64,000 nt of DNA, from assembly GCF_001907195.1 (NCBI RefSeq), contig NZ_LVWA01000009.1:62001-126000 (forward strand). Direction: 5' to 3'. The stretch comes from Pontibacter flavimaris (GTDB lineage: Bacteria > Bacteroidota > Bacteroidia > Cytophagales > Hymenobacteraceae). The translations under genes were made by a program, and so were the position numbers. This document shows, piece after piece, positions 50,083 to 60,779 of this stretch. The notes under the pieces are model-generated. The model worked only from the letters and a program-made list of their open reading frames with translations. It had not been told where the DNA came from and searched no databases. The stretch's first letter is position 1. Each line of letters starts with the position of its first letter.

Positions 50083-52299
50083 TTAGTCTAAAATCTGCTC
50101 CAGGGCCGTGTCATAGTGTTTTTTGGCCACCGTGATGCCCCCGAAAAGCTCGCCGTCTATATGGCAGTCATGGGCTGTTACGGTGCCTAATTTCGTGAAA
50201 TTCACGCCTTTATTTTGAAGGGCGCTTTCGAAAGCCGCCTGCTGCTCTGCGGAAACAGAAACCACTACGCGGCTCTGGCTCTCTCCGAACAGGTACGCAT
50301 CTTTTCTGAAATTCTTGTCTGTCTGGATGTCGAAGCCCAGTTCTTTTGGCATGGCAGACTCCAGCAGCGCGATGTATAAACCTCCATCTGCCACATCGTG
50401 CGCCGACTTCACCAGCTTCTGCGCGATCACCTCTTTAAGGACGTCCTGCAGCTTCAGTTCCTCGTCCATGTTAAAGTATGGGGCAGGGGTGAGCTTCACG
50501 TTATGGTAGGAGTACAGGTACTCGGAAGAGGCAATGTCGTTCTGCGCATCACCGATCATGTAAACAAGGTCGCCGGCGTTCTGGAAGGCCAGCGTCATGG
50601 CGTTGTTCTTGTCCTCCAGGATGCCCAGCATGCCAATCGTCGGTGTTGGGAATACCGGGCCCTCGTCGGATGACTGGTTGTAGAAGCTCACGTTGCCTCC
50701 CGTTACCGGCGTGCCGAAGGCGGTGCAGGCTTTGCTCATCCCTTTGATGGCGCCCACAAAGTGCCAGTATACTTCCGGCACATACGGGTTACCGAAGTTG
50801 AGGCAGTTGGTGATGGCCACCGGCTCGGCACCCGAGCACACGATGTTGCGGGCGGCCTCGGCTACGGCGATGGCTGTTCCTTCCTCCGGGTCGGCGTACA
50901 CGTAGCGGCTGTTGCAATCCACCACCACCGCAATGGATTTGTTCGTGCCTTTCACCTTCACCAGCGCGGCGTCAGAAGGGGCATTGGTCGTCATGGTGGC
51001 GGTGCCTACCATGGAGTCGTACTGGCGGTATACCCAGCGCTTGGAGGCGATGTTCGGGTGCGTGGTCAGGAACTCGGCCACGGCCTGGTAATCTTCCGGC
51101 TCGGCTACCTGGTCGATGTTGAATTTCTTGCTCTCGGCAAAGTAGGCCGGCTCACGGTACTCGCGGTGGTACACCGGAGCGCCTCCGCCCAGCACCAGGT
51201 CGTCGGCAGGTACCTCGGCAGCCAGCTCACCGTTCATGTAGTAGCGCAGCGTGCCGCCTTCCGTTACCACCCCGATCTGCTCACAGTAGAGGTCCCACTT
51301 ATCGCAGATGTCCTTGATGGTCTGCTCGTAGCCTTTCTTCATCACGATGAGCATGCGCTCCTGGCTTTCAGAGAGCAGTATCTCGAACGGCACCATGTTG
51401 GCCTGGCGCATCGGCACCTTCTCCAGCCAGATGTCCATGCCATGCTCGCCTTTGGCGCTCATCTCGGAAGTAGAGCAGGTGATGCCGGCAGCGCCCATGT
51501 CCTGCATGCCGATCACGTGGCCCGACTGGATGATCTCCAGCGTCGCCTCCAGCAGCAATTTCTCCTGGAACGGGTCACCCACCTGAACCGATGGAAGGTC
51601 TTTGGCGGAGTCTTCGGTAATGTCTTTAGAGGCGAAAGCGGCGCCGTGTATACCATCCTTGCCGGTGGCAGAACCTACGATGAACACCGGGTTGCCCACG
51701 CCATAGGACGTAGCAGAGGCGGTTTCGCCCACTTTCACGATGCCAGCCGAGAAGGCGTTTACCAGTGGGTTGATGTTGTAGCACTCGTCGAAGAATAGCT
51801 CGCCGCCCACGGTAGGGATGCCAAAGGCGTTGCCGTAATCGCCAATGCCTTTCACCACGCCGCGCAGCAGGCGCTGTGTTTTCTCTGATTTCGGGTTGCC
51901 GAAGCGGAGCGAGTTCAGCTGCGCGATCGGGCGGGCACCCATCGTGAAAATATCTCTGTTGATACCGCCCACACCGGTGGCAGCGCCCTGGTAAGGCTCA
52001 ATGGCGGAGGGGTGGTTATGCGATTCTATCTTAAAGCTGCAGGCGTAGCCGTCGCCGATGTCCACCAGCCCGGCGTTCTCCTCGCCGGCCTCGGCCAGCA
52101 TGCGCGGCGATGTCTTTGGCAGCGTTTTAAGCCAGACAATGGAGTTCTTGTAAGAGCAGTGCTCCGACCACATTACGGAGAAGATACTGAGCTCGGTGAA
52201 GTTCGGGGTACGTCCCAGGATCTGTTTGATACGTTCAAACTCCTCCTCCAGAAGGCCAAGCTTCTGGGCGGTTTCTACGGTAGTGAGTTGTTGTTCCAC
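50083..52299 (-). CDS. purL: Phosphoribosylformylglycinamidine synthase subunit PurL
   Basis: A 738-residue small-type PurL, the ATP-dependent synthetase of purine biosynthesis step 4 that needs PurQ (glutaminase) and PurS. Seen: [14 protein letters not shown] (near 40-54, active-site His47), [53 protein letters not shown] C-terminal repeat half with [19 protein letters not shown] (given in parts), and [19 protein letters not shown]. The absence of the C-terminal glutaminase domain marks the split form. Only one AAGTATA motif in 2.2 kb. Confidence 0.95.
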   Translation of the reverse strand: MEQQLTTVETAQKLGLLEEEFERIKQILGRTPNFTELSIFSVMWSEHCSYKNSIVWLKTLPKTSPRMLAEAGEENAGLVDIGDGYACSFKIESHNHPSAIEPYQGAATGVGGINRDIFTMGARPIAQLNSLRFGNPKSEKTQRLLRGVVKGIGDYGNAFGIPTVGGELFFDECYNINPLVNAFSAGIVKVGETASATSYGVGNPVFIVGSATGKDGIHGAAFASKDITEDSAKDLPSVQVGDPFQEKLLLEATLEIIQSGHVIGMQDMGAAGITCSTSEMSAKGEHGMDIWLEKVPMRQANMVPFEILLSESQERMLIVMKKGYEQTIKDICDKWDLYCEQIGVVTEGGTLRYYMNGELAAEVPADDLVLGGGAPVYHREYREPAYFAESKKFNIDQVAEPEDYQAVAEFLTTHPNIASKRWVYRQYDSMVGTATMTTNAPSDAALVKVKGTNKSIAVVVDCNSRYVYADPEEGTAIAVAEAARNIVCSGAEPVAITNCLNFGNPYVPEVYWHFVGAIKGMSKACTAFGTPVTGGNVSFYNQSSDEGPVFPTPTIGMLGILEDKNNAMTLAFQNAGDLVYMIGDAQNDIASSEYLYSYHNVKLTPAPYFNMDEELKLQDVLKEVIAQKLVKSAHDVADGGLYIALLESAMPKELGFDIQTDKNFRKDAYLFGESQSRVVVSVSAEQQAAFESALQNKGVNFTKLGTVTAHDCHIDGELFGGITVAKKHYDTALEQILD

Positions 52300-52328
52300 T
52301 TTATATGCTGACTTATGTAACGGTTTAG

Positions 52329-52336
52329 CAAAAATA
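52329..52336 (-). promoter_or_regulatory. -7 promoter element of purL
   Basis: Minus strand TATTTTTG matches TAnnTTTG, 30 bases before the ATG. Confidence 0.65.
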
Positions 52337-52545
52337 GCAACTTAAACCCTAAGAGCACAACTATAAAGCTAGCCTTTTTGCCGGCAACCGAATTCTAGGG
52401 CTGAATCATACCCTTGCCTGCATTAAAGTATGGGGCGATTGCATTGATCTCAGGTAAATAAAATATCTCCTTTTTTCTGTATATAAACCGATACCCTATG
52501 GAGGCTTATCCGTAAAGAATCCTGCAACTCCTTATTATTTAATCT

Positions 52546-52782
52546 ATGACCCAGTTTATGACTATCGTGAATCCTGATGTGATTACAACCACCTGCGGAC
52601 GCGTGTTAGACCTGAGCAACACCGAGTTGGTGATTGAGCGCTCTAACAGCCTCTTCAGCTACAACATCCATAAGCTGAAGTCGGGAGAGTACATCATCGC
52701 CGAGAAATTCTACGCCAACCCCTTCAACAACCGCTACATTCTGCTGAACGACGAGCAGATAGAGTTACTGAAGAATTTGTAG
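52546..52782 (+). CDS. Small conserved hypothetical protein
   Basis: A 78-residue protein with no membrane segment. Sequence suggests a small alpha/beta domain: VNPDVITTTCGRVLDLSNTE, then SFNSLFSYNIHK-like SNSLFSYNIHKLKSGEYI and a C-terminal helix DEQIELLKNL. A second Met lies at residue 5. I know no family for it. Codon use matches the surrounding chromosome, and the gap upstream of purL gives it its own control region. Confidence 0.68.
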   Translation: MTQFMTIVNPDVITTTCGRVLDLSNTELVIERSNSLFSYNIHKLKSGEYIIAEKFYANPFNNRYILLNDEQIELLKNL

Positions 52783-52863
52783 GTGAGTGTGCCGTGATTC
52801 TGAGGCTAGGGCTTTAGAGTCAGCTTGTTAAACCGTACCTTGTTGCGTTTTGACCAAGCAGCC

Positions 52864-53364
52864 ATGGTACACTTATTCCTACTTCTGATTAGCATGTGTT
52901 GGGGTTCCGGCACGGTTGCCGCCACCTGCAACACAGCCCCGGTTTCTGAGCCGGCGGTGGCGCAGGGGCAAACCTCGGGCTCGCGCCAGCATGACGCTGC
53001 AAAAGAGCGGCGAAAGAAGATCAAGCCAAAGAACGAGCGTACGCCGGCCGCGGCCGCCGTTACCAGCTCGCGCAATATAACAAGGGCCTCCGTATCGAAG
53101 CGGAGCGACGAGGGATACTATGCCGAACTGGTGATCATGGACAGCGGCCTGCCCCTGCGCAACCCGCAGGACCTGCAGATGACAGGAAGCAGCGGTAGCC
53201 AGGTGAGCGATGGTTCCCATATACTGTTTGAGAACTTTGGGCTGCCTTTTGAGGGAACTGTGCGCTTCAAGTCTCCCAACAAGATGAATACCGTGATCTA
53301 TGAGCGGGTGATCAGCTTTAAGATAAACGAGGCTGGCCGGTGGGTGGTGCGCGTTGATATCTGA
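52864..53364 (+). CDS. Secreted hypothetical protein
   Basis: A 166-residue exported protein. The signal peptide is MVHLFLLLISMCWGSGTVAA; next comes a Ser/Lys/Ala-rich, likely disordered stretch (to about 85), then a C-terminal beta-rich domain with YYAELVIMDSGLPLRNPQDL, FENFGLPFEGTVRF and RVISFKINEAGRWVVRVDI. No family recognised. ATG 52864 is chosen over TTG 52825 because the signal peptide begins there. Confidence 0.68.
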   Translation: MVHLFLLLISMCWGSGTVAATCNTAPVSEPAVAQGQTSGSRQHDAAKERRKKIKPKNERTPAAAAVTSSRNITRASVSKRSDEGYYAELVIMDSGLPLRNPQDLQMTGSSGSQVSDGSHILFENFGLPFEGTVRFKSPNKMNTVIYERVISFKINEAGRWVVRVDI

Positions 53365-53530
53365 CAGGGGTTCTGCTTAATCCTACTTAGATTCTGCTTA
53401 TACTATACTTGTTTCATGTAGCTTGCATGGCAGAGGTGCCGTGCCTGTTTTTCCGTTGCCTGCCGCGAAGGCCTATCCCTATGGCGCAAAACTTTTTAAA
53501 CCCTTGCATGGATATGAGAGATTTATACCT

Positions 53531-53538
53531 TAGTTTTG
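53531..53538 (+). promoter_or_regulatory. -7 promoter element of atpDC
   Basis: TAGTTTTG matches TAnnTTTG, 49 bases before the atpD ATG; a TTG at 53504-53506 could be the -33 part, with somewhat long spacing. Confidence 0.6.
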
Positions 53539-53565
53539 CACCCTGAAATAACTCCGTTATACTAG

Positions 53566-55098
<1,533 letters not shown>

Positions 55099-55190
55099 GT
55101 TTTATAGTTAAAAGTTAAGAGTTAGGAGTTAAAAGTTGGTTCTGCCACAATAACTCATAACTCTTAACTCTAAACTCTTAACTAATAAAG
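55099..55190 (+). repeat. Fold-back AT-rich repeat between atpD and atpC
   Basis: agttaagagttaggagtt (55113-55130) is complementary, with two mismatches, to aactctaaactcttaact (55166-55183). The hairpin sits in the transcribed spacer of the operon and belongs to the GTTAGAAA/TAACTTTC repeat family. Confidence 0.75.
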
Positions 55191-55436
55191 ATGTATTTAG
55201 AGATAATCACACCTGACAAGAAGGTTTATGCCGGCGAGGTAGAGGCCGCTCAGTTTCCGGGAGCCAACGGCTCTTTCGAGGTGCTGGACATGCACGCCCC
55301 GCTCATCAGCACCCTTGAAAAAGGAAGCATCCGTATCACTACCAGCAAAGGGCAGGAGTTCTTTACCGTGGACGGTGGTGTGGTAGAAGTACTCAATAAC
55401 AAGATCATCGTTCTGGCTGAGTCTGTATCAGCATAA
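55191..55436 (+). CDS. atpC: ATP synthase F1 subunit epsilon
   Basis: An 81-residue epsilon subunit comprising only the N-terminal beta-sandwich (YLEIITPDKKVYAGEVEAAQ, then GSFEVLDMHAPLISTLEKG and FTVDGGVVEVLNNKIIVLAE). The C-terminal helical hairpin of E. coli epsilon, which inhibits ATP hydrolysis, is absent; this short form is normal in Bacteroidota. It is co-transcribed with atpD across the hairpin-forming repeat and followed by a strong stem-loop. Confidence 0.94.
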   Translation: MYLEIITPDKKVYAGEVEAAQFPGANGSFEVLDMHAPLISTLEKGSIRITTSKGQEFFTVDGGVVEVLNNKIIVLAESVSA

Positions 55437-55455
55437 CAGCCGGTAACAAAGTATA

Positions 55456-55494
55456 AACAAGGCCTCCTGTTCTTCGTGAGCAGGAGGCCTTGTT
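55456..55494 (+). terminator. Stem-loop behind atpC
   Basis: Perfect 14-bp stem aacaaggcctcctg/caggaggccttgtt with 11-nt loop; the T tract is weak. It may stop convergent transcription from the antiporter as well. Confidence 0.75.
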
Positions 55495-55661
55495 GCTTTG
55501 GGGAAGTATGAATACCTGGGGAAGTATAAGTATGGATCAGGGCAGCCCCATGTTCGTGGCAGGCAACCTATAACCCAATATACGCACAGCCAGGAGCTGA
55601 GCCCCGCAGGAAAGTCAAGACGCAAGTATAAGTATAAACTCAGGTGTTCCCGGAGGGGGTG

Positions 55662-57185
55662 CTATGCCGTGGCGGTGGTGCTGGCGGCGGCAGCGCCCGA
55701 GAGGCCCAGGTTCTTCAGAGTGAGCATCAGGGCATCGCGGTCGTCTGTAATGATGAGGAGCTTGTCGTTGATGAACAGCTCGGTCTTGCCGGTGGGCACA
55801 AAGTATTTGCCGTCGCGCTTTACCAGCACGGCAAGCGTTTTTTCAGGCAAGGGTAGATCCATGAGCTTGTTGCCGCTCTTCAGCGCGGGCTCCGTTATGT
55901 TCAGCTCCGTCATCACAGACTTGATCTCATCTGAGAACTCCACATCAAAATCCTCGGGTTTCTTCAAGTCGTCGGGTTGCTCGGCCAGGCCCAGCCAGAT
56001 GGCCATTTTGGAGAGGGAGGTGCCCTGTATAACCAGCGATACCAGGGTGCAGAAGAACACAATGTTGAAGATGAGCCGGGCATGGGGAACGTCGGCGGCC
56101 AGCGGAAGTATGGCAAAGATGATAGGGACAGCACCGCGCAAGCCAACCCAGGAAACAAAGACCTTACCCTTGAAGGACATTTTACGGAAGGGCAGTAGGC
56201 ACAGGAAAACGCTTAATGGCCTGGTGATAAAGATCATCAGGAAGCTGATGATGAGGCCAGGTATAATGACCGGGACAAGCTCGCGCGGGTTAACGAGCAG
56301 GCCCAGGGTGAGGAACATGATCAACTGGCTCATCCAGGCCATGCCATCGAAAAAGTTCAGGGCGGAGCGTTTGTGCACAAACCGAGAGTTGCCGATAACC
56401 AGGCCTGCGATGTAGACGGCCAGGTAGCCGTTGCCCTTGATAAAGTAGGTGGCGGAGAAAATGAAAATACAGCAGGTAAACACCAGGATAGGGTACAGCG
56501 AGCTGTTATCGATCTTCACGCTGTTGATGATCCGGACCGACAGCCTCCCCAGCAGGTAACCTGCCACCGCCCCGATCAGGAGCTGCATCAAAAGCATGCC
56601 CGCCGCCGCCAGGTAGTTCGGGGACGCATCCATCATCACGATCTCTATCAGCGTGATTGTGAGAATGTAGGCCATCGGGTCGTTACTGCCGCTTTCCAAC
56701 TCCAGCATGGGGCGCAGGTTATTCTTCAGGTGCAGCCCTCTGGAGCGGAGAATGGAGAAGACCGAAGCCGAATCCGTTGAGGACATGGTGGCCGCCAGCA
56801 GCAGGGCCGTGGTTAAGCCTATCGCGGCCGACTCCATGGTCATGCCGAGGATCCACCAGCAAAGCACTCCGGTGAGCACAGCCGTGAGCAGCACGCCGAA
56901 GGTAGCCAGGATGACGCCCTGGGCCAACACCGGCTTAATGTCTTTGAACTTGGTATCCATACCGCCCGAGAACAGGATGATGCACAGGGCCACCGTGCCG
57001 ATGGTCTGGGCTACCTGGATGTTCTCGAACTCAATGCCCAGGCCATCGGTGCCGCATAGCATCCCTACCGAGAGGAAGAGCAGGAGGGCCGGCACCCCGA
57101 ATTTATGCCCTGCTTTGCCGGCCAGAATGCTCAGGAAAAAAAGTATGGCCATGCCAAAAAGTGCCAGTTCGACGGTTATACCCAT
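55662..57185 (-). CDS. Potassium/proton antiporter (CPA1, NhaP2/CvrA type)
   Basis: A 507-residue inner-membrane cation/proton antiporter. About 12-13 helices fill residues 1-385, with the CPA1 signatures SSTDSASVFSILRSRG (near 141-156) and GSNDPMAYILTITL (near 170), where Asn-Asp forms the ion site. A cytoplasmic TrkA-C (RCK C-terminal) domain follows at about 420-495 (PLPEKTLAVLVKRDGKYFVP), which in NhaP2 relatives binds regulators. It probably adjusts internal K+ and pH. Own start far from neighbours; no TAnnTTTG found. Confidence 0.92.
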   Translation of the reverse strand: MGITVELALFGMAILFFLSILAGKAGHKFGVPALLLFLSVGMLCGTDGLGIEFENIQVAQTIGTVALCIILFSGGMDTKFKDIKPVLAQGVILATFGVLLTAVLTGVLCWWILGMTMESAAIGLTTALLLAATMSSTDSASVFSILRSRGLHLKNNLRPMLELESGSNDPMAYILTITLIEIVMMDASPNYLAAAGMLLMQLLIGAVAGYLLGRLSVRIINSVKIDNSSLYPILVFTCCIFIFSATYFIKGNGYLAVYIAGLVIGNSRFVHKRSALNFFDGMAWMSQLIMFLTLGLLVNPRELVPVIIPGLIISFLMIFITRPLSVFLCLLPFRKMSFKGKVFVSWVGLRGAVPIIFAILPLAADVPHARLIFNIVFFCTLVSLVIQGTSLSKMAIWLGLAEQPDDLKKPEDFDVEFSDEIKSVMTELNITEPALKSGNKLMDLPLPEKTLAVLVKRDGKYFVPTGKTELFINDKLLIITDDRDALMLTLKNLGLSGAAAASTTATA

Positions 57186-57361
57186 AATTGTTTAAGCTGA
57201 TTTAGAAGTAATCTATATTTTATACTTCGGTTTGAAATTAGACTTTACCTGAAAACTGAATAACCCAAACAAGCAAATTGCTTTCAGGTTTATAAATTGG
57301 CGCAGCCTTTTACAATATAAGAAATCCTCCTTAAATTAAGCCAGAATTTTACTTACACATC

Positions 57362-58492
57362 ATGCCCGATATCCACCCAAAAACCACTCCCATTTACCAA
57401 ACCTCGGTGTTTGCCTTCGACGACCTGGATGCCCTGGAGCTATACTTTGAGCAGCCGGGGCAGAATTACATGTACACCCGCTACGGCAACCCGAACACCG
57501 ATGAGCTGGCCCGCGAGGTAAACAAGCTGGAGGGCGGGGCAGGAGGGGTGGTCACCTCGTCGGGTATGTCGGCCATACTGGCGGCGGTGCTGGCCGTTTG
57601 CAAAGCCGGCGACCACGTGCTCTGCGCAGAGGAGATTTACGGCGGCTCTGCCGCGCTGCTAAGCCAGGAACTGACGCGCATCGGCATGGAGGTGACGTAT
57701 GTGCCAACCGCTGATACCTATAATTTGCAGCAATACACCAGGCCCAACACGCGCCTGATGCTGGCAGAAACCATGAGCAACCCCCTGCTGCAGGTGCTGG
57801 ACATTGCCAAACTGGCTAAGGAAACCAGGAAGCAAAGTATAAAACTGGTGATCGATAACACCTTCGCTACTCCCATACTTACCAAGCCGCTGGCGCTGGG
57901 CGCTGACATTGTCATCCACAGCGTTACCAAGTACCTGTCGGGCCACAGCGACGTGACAGCGGGCGTGGTGGTGTGCCGGGAACAGGAGGACCTGCAGCGC
58001 GTGCAAACGGTGATGAAGGTATATGGGCTGAACCTGAGCCCTTTTGAAGGCTGGCTGGCGGCGCGCGGCCTGAAGACGCTGCGCCTGCGTATGAAGCAAC
58101 ACAGCAGCAACGGCCTGCAACTAGCGCAATACCTGCAGCAGCACCCCAAGGTGGAGAAAGTATGGTACCCGGGTCTGGCGGAGCATCCGCAGCACGAATT
58201 GGCAAAGGAGCAGGGACAAGGGCTGTTCGGTGGCATGCTTAGCTTCAGGGTGAAAGATGACACGGCGGCCGTAAACCGCTTTATGCGTGCCTTGCCAAGC
58301 ATTCCGTTTGCGCCGTCTTTGGCGGGGGTGAATACTTCTATCTCTCACCCGCTCGGCACCTCGCACCGCTCCCTCTCGGCAGAGCAGCAGCAGAAACTGG
58401 GTATAACGGTGGGGGTGATTCGTTTCTCGGTAGGGATCGAGGAGCCGGAGGAACTGATCGCAGAGTTGGAGACGGCGCTGGCGGCGGTGTAG
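57362..58492 (+). CDS. Trans-sulfuration PLP enzyme (cystathionine gamma-synthase/lyase family)
   Basis: A 376-residue PLP-dependent enzyme of the Cys/Met metabolism family. Seen: the neighbouring-subunit Tyr/Arg of YMYTRYGNPNTDELA (37-51), SSGMSAILA, the PLP-Asp in LVIDNTFATPIL (near 166) and PLP-Lys190 in SVTKYLSGHSDVTAGV. The C-terminal SLAGVNTSISHPLGTSHRSL is typical of gamma-synthase/gamma-lyase and methionine gamma-lyase enzymes, which cannot be separated here. I saw no SAM riboswitch upstream. Confidence 0.9.
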   Translation: MPDIHPKTTPIYQTSVFAFDDLDALELYFEQPGQNYMYTRYGNPNTDELAREVNKLEGGAGGVVTSSGMSAILAAVLAVCKAGDHVLCAEEIYGGSAALLSQELTRIGMEVTYVPTADTYNLQQYTRPNTRLMLAETMSNPLLQVLDIAKLAKETRKQSIKLVIDNTFATPILTKPLALGADIVIHSVTKYLSGHSDVTAGVVVCREQEDLQRVQTVMKVYGLNLSPFEGWLAARGLKTLRLRMKQHSSNGLQLAQYLQQHPKVEKVWYPGLAEHPQHELAKEQGQGLFGGMLSFRVKDDTAAVNRFMRALPSIPFAPSLAGVNTSISHPLGTSHRSLSAEQQQKLGITVGVIRFSVGIEEPEELIAELETALAAV

Positions 58493-58664
58493 CAGGGCGC
58501 TTATACTTTGTTCACTCTCTGGCGCGAGTCTCCGACTTGTGTCTACTGTGGTGTCGGTCCTGTGGCTTTGGTGGCTTGAAGAGCCATACTTTATACTTGT
58601 CTGAATCAGAATTTTCAGGATGAAGGGATGAGCAGGGCTTTATACTTTGGCTATACTTCAGATT

Positions 58665-59066
58665 ATCTCTGGCGCAAGCGTCCGCTTGTGCCTTCTTATA
58701 CTTTGGCTGATTTGCTGTTCCGGACATCCTTGTCTGGAACCAAAGCTGCTGCGGATTTCCTAATCCGCTTAGTGCGCACTACTATACTTCTCTTTATACT
58801 TGCTCATACTTGCTGATTTATACTTTCCTGGCCGCTGCTTCCTGCAACTGGAACTAAGCTATACTTTGTAGCTGCCGTTCATCCTATAGACTTACATACC
58901 TACCGTTTCATTTCATACTTTGGTGCTCTCAAGCCCGAGAGGGCTCGTTTTCCCGCTCGGCGCTGGGAGCTTTTCCTTTGCTCCTGACGTCGCAATGCCC
59001 TCCGGGCACCAGAAAAACTCGCATAGGCGCCTCACAGAAAAACTGGGTTCTAATTCGATAGCTTCT
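58665..59066 (-). repeat. Long intergenic repeat, copy C (inverted, with an insertion cluster)
   Basis: Reverse complement shows the block order of copies A and B: tatcgaa, ggtgcccggagggca, gagccctctcgggcttgag, agagcaccaaagtatgaaat, tatgtaagtctataggat, gaagcagcggc, and H1 (58671-58692). Between the gaagcagcggc block and H1 lie about 120 extra bases made of AAGTATA motifs and two palindromes, the same place where copy B has an AAGTATA array and copy A nothing. Confidence 0.72.
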
Positions 59067-59278
59067 GCCCTAACTGTCATCTCGACCTTTAGGAGAGATC
59101 TCTTTAGAATTCCCGATAGATCTCTCGCCCTGCTCGAGATGACAGGAAAGGGAGCAAGTATAACTCCCCTCCTCGGAGGGGTTGGGGTGGGTTTATACTT
59201 TGTAGGGACAGGTCGAGACCTGTACGCGCGAGAACAGCAACTATGAAACTTATACTTCAGCCAAAGCTATTACAAATT

Positions 59279-59340
59279 CCCCTCCTTGGATAAGTCTCGG
59301 ATCCCGGACTTGTTCCGGGGGAGGGGCAGGGGTGGTTGGA
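59279..59340 (+). repeat. CCCCTCC palindrome split by a nested palindrome
   Basis: The unit seen intact at 14332-14369 is here interrupted after ccccTCCTTggataag by 26 bases (59295-59320) containing cccggacttgttccggg, itself a palindrome; the unit then resumes as gaggggcaggggtggttgga. Confidence 0.72.
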
Positions 59341-59400
59341 TACGGCACTGCGAAAGACCGTGCTCTTATGGGGTGGGGTGACCCTTAGAAAGAGTAACGG

Positions 59401-60534
59401 CTACACCACCTCCAGCAGGCGCCTCAGGTGCTTCACCACCTTTGCCAGATCTTCCTCCGTCATACTGCTGCTGCTGGGCAGGCAGAGGCCACGGGCAAAA
59501 AGCCTGCCGCTGAGGTTGTTGCCCACGTAAGGGTGCTGCGCAAAGAGTGGTTGCAGGTGCATGGGCTTCCAGAGGGCGCGGGTCTCGATGTTCTCCTCCT
59601 CCAGGGCCAGGCGTATACTTTCCGGCGTATGCGGCTCCGGTAAAAGCACGGTGGTGAGCCAGCGGTTAGAGAAGCAGGTCTTCGGTTCCGTGACAAACTC
59701 CAGTCCCTCTATATGGCCGAGTTGCTGCCTGTAAAACTGGAAGATCTCCTTACGTTGCTTAATGCGCTTCTCCAGCATCTCCATCTGCCCTCGTCCAATA
59801 CCGGCGCTGATGTTGCTCATCCGGTAATTATAGCCCATCTGCGAGTGCTCGTAGTACGGGGCCGGGTCTTTGGCCTGTGTGGAGAGGAAGCGGGCCTGCT
59901 CCACCAACTGCCCATCCTCCGAGATAAGCGCGCCGCCCCCCGACGTGGTAATGATCTTGTTGCCGTTGAAGGAGAAGACACCCACGCGCCCGAACGTGCC
60001 CACCTGGTGGCCGCTGTAGCGCGAGCCCAGCGCCTCCGCTGCATCCTCTACCACCGGGATTCCAAACTCATCCGCAATGCTCATGATCTCCTTTAGCTTG
60101 GCGGGCATGCCATATAGGTGCACCAGCATGATGGCGGCCGGGCGTTTGCCCAGGCGCAGACGGTCGGCAATGGCTTCGTGCAGGGCCTCCGGGCTCATGT
60201 TCCACGTTTCAGGCTCACTCTCCACGAATACGGGCCGGGCGCCTAAGTATAAAATAGGGTTAGCCGAGGCCACAAAGGTAAAAGTAGAGCAAAGCACCTC
60301 ATCGCCGGGCCTTACGCCTACCACCTGCAGGGCCAGATGCAGGGCAGCGGTGCCAGAGCTAAGGGCCACGGCATGGCGGGCGTTGGTGTGCTGGCAGATG
60401 TCGTGCTCAAAGCCCGTCAGGTTTGGCCCGGCAGTGGTCACCCAATTGTCCTCTATTGCTTTTAAAGCATAGTTCTTCTCATGCCCGCCCATGTGCGGCA
60501 CCGAAAGGAAAATACGTCCTGGCCTGTAAATCAT
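59401..60534 (-). CDS. DegT/DnrJ/EryC1/StrS family PLP aminotransferase
   Basis: A 377-residue sugar aminotransferase of the DegT family, usually acting on nucleotide-linked keto sugars for surface polysaccharides. Seen: NWVTTAGPNLTGFE (substrate-gating region), HAVALSSGTAALHLAL (phosphate-binding loop), the PLP-stacking stretch FTFVASANPILYLGA, Asp-Ala-Ala of VEDAAEALGSRY, and PLP-Lys193 in FSFNGNKIITTSGGG. Active residues are complete. No glycosyltransferases or sugar-nucleotide genes lie adjacent, so the pathway is unclear; a WecE/PglC-side enzyme is a reasonable guess. Confidence 0.92.
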   Translation of the reverse strand: MIYRPGRIFLSVPHMGGHEKNYALKAIEDNWVTTAGPNLTGFEHDICQHTNARHAVALSSGTAALHLALQVVGVRPGDEVLCSTFTFVASANPILYLGARPVFVESEPETWNMSPEALHEAIADRLRLGKRPAAIMLVHLYGMPAKLKEIMSIADEFGIPVVEDAAEALGSRYSGHQVGTFGRVGVFSFNGNKIITTSGGGALISEDGQLVEQARFLSTQAKDPAPYYEHSQMGYNYRMSNISAGIGRGQMEMLEKRIKQRKEIFQFYRQQLGHIEGLEFVTEPKTCFSNRWLTTVLLPEPHTPESIRLALEEENIETRALWKPMHLQPLFAQHPYVGNNLSGRLFARGLCLPSSSSMTEEDLAKVVKHLRRLLEVV

Positions 60535-60779
60535 AGTAGTGTAATGTGAGGTAGGGCTTCTGCGGCTGCGACGCCTCGGATTCAGATGCTATCATACGGC
60601 GTCGTCGTCAGTTTGGCTGCCCGGTTCAGGTAAAGATGCGGTGCAAATGCTCTTTAATATACCATTTTCCCGCAAAGTATAATAGTTTAGTCCTATACTT
60701 TTTTAGGAAGAGCTGGGCCATGGCCGCGTTTTCAGCGTAAATTCATAGCTTGCGATCTCTAAACCCAACTACGCAGACG

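Larger units (their letters stand above)
58493..59400. repeat. Gene-free region rich in nested repeats
   Basis: 908 bases with no credible gene. It contains at least eleven TATACTT motifs, copy C of the long repeat (58665-59066), palindromes gcggatttcctaatccgc and gttccggacatcc-type (about 58724-58765), the ctgtcatctcga unit (about 59075-59150), a CCCCTCC/GGAGGGG unit (59165-59180), a gacaggtcgagacctgt unit (about 59207-59222) and the interrupted unit at 59279-59340. Confidence 0.75.

Noticed and set aside
57186-57361. SAM riboswitch before the trans-sulfuration gene
   Set aside because: A cctgaaa/tttcagg pairing exists, but none of the conserved riboswitch cores I know could be recognised.
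58628-59246. Short open frames in the repeat-rich region
   Set aside because: They follow the repeat units, for example reading H1 and TATACTT arrays, and do not resemble proteins.
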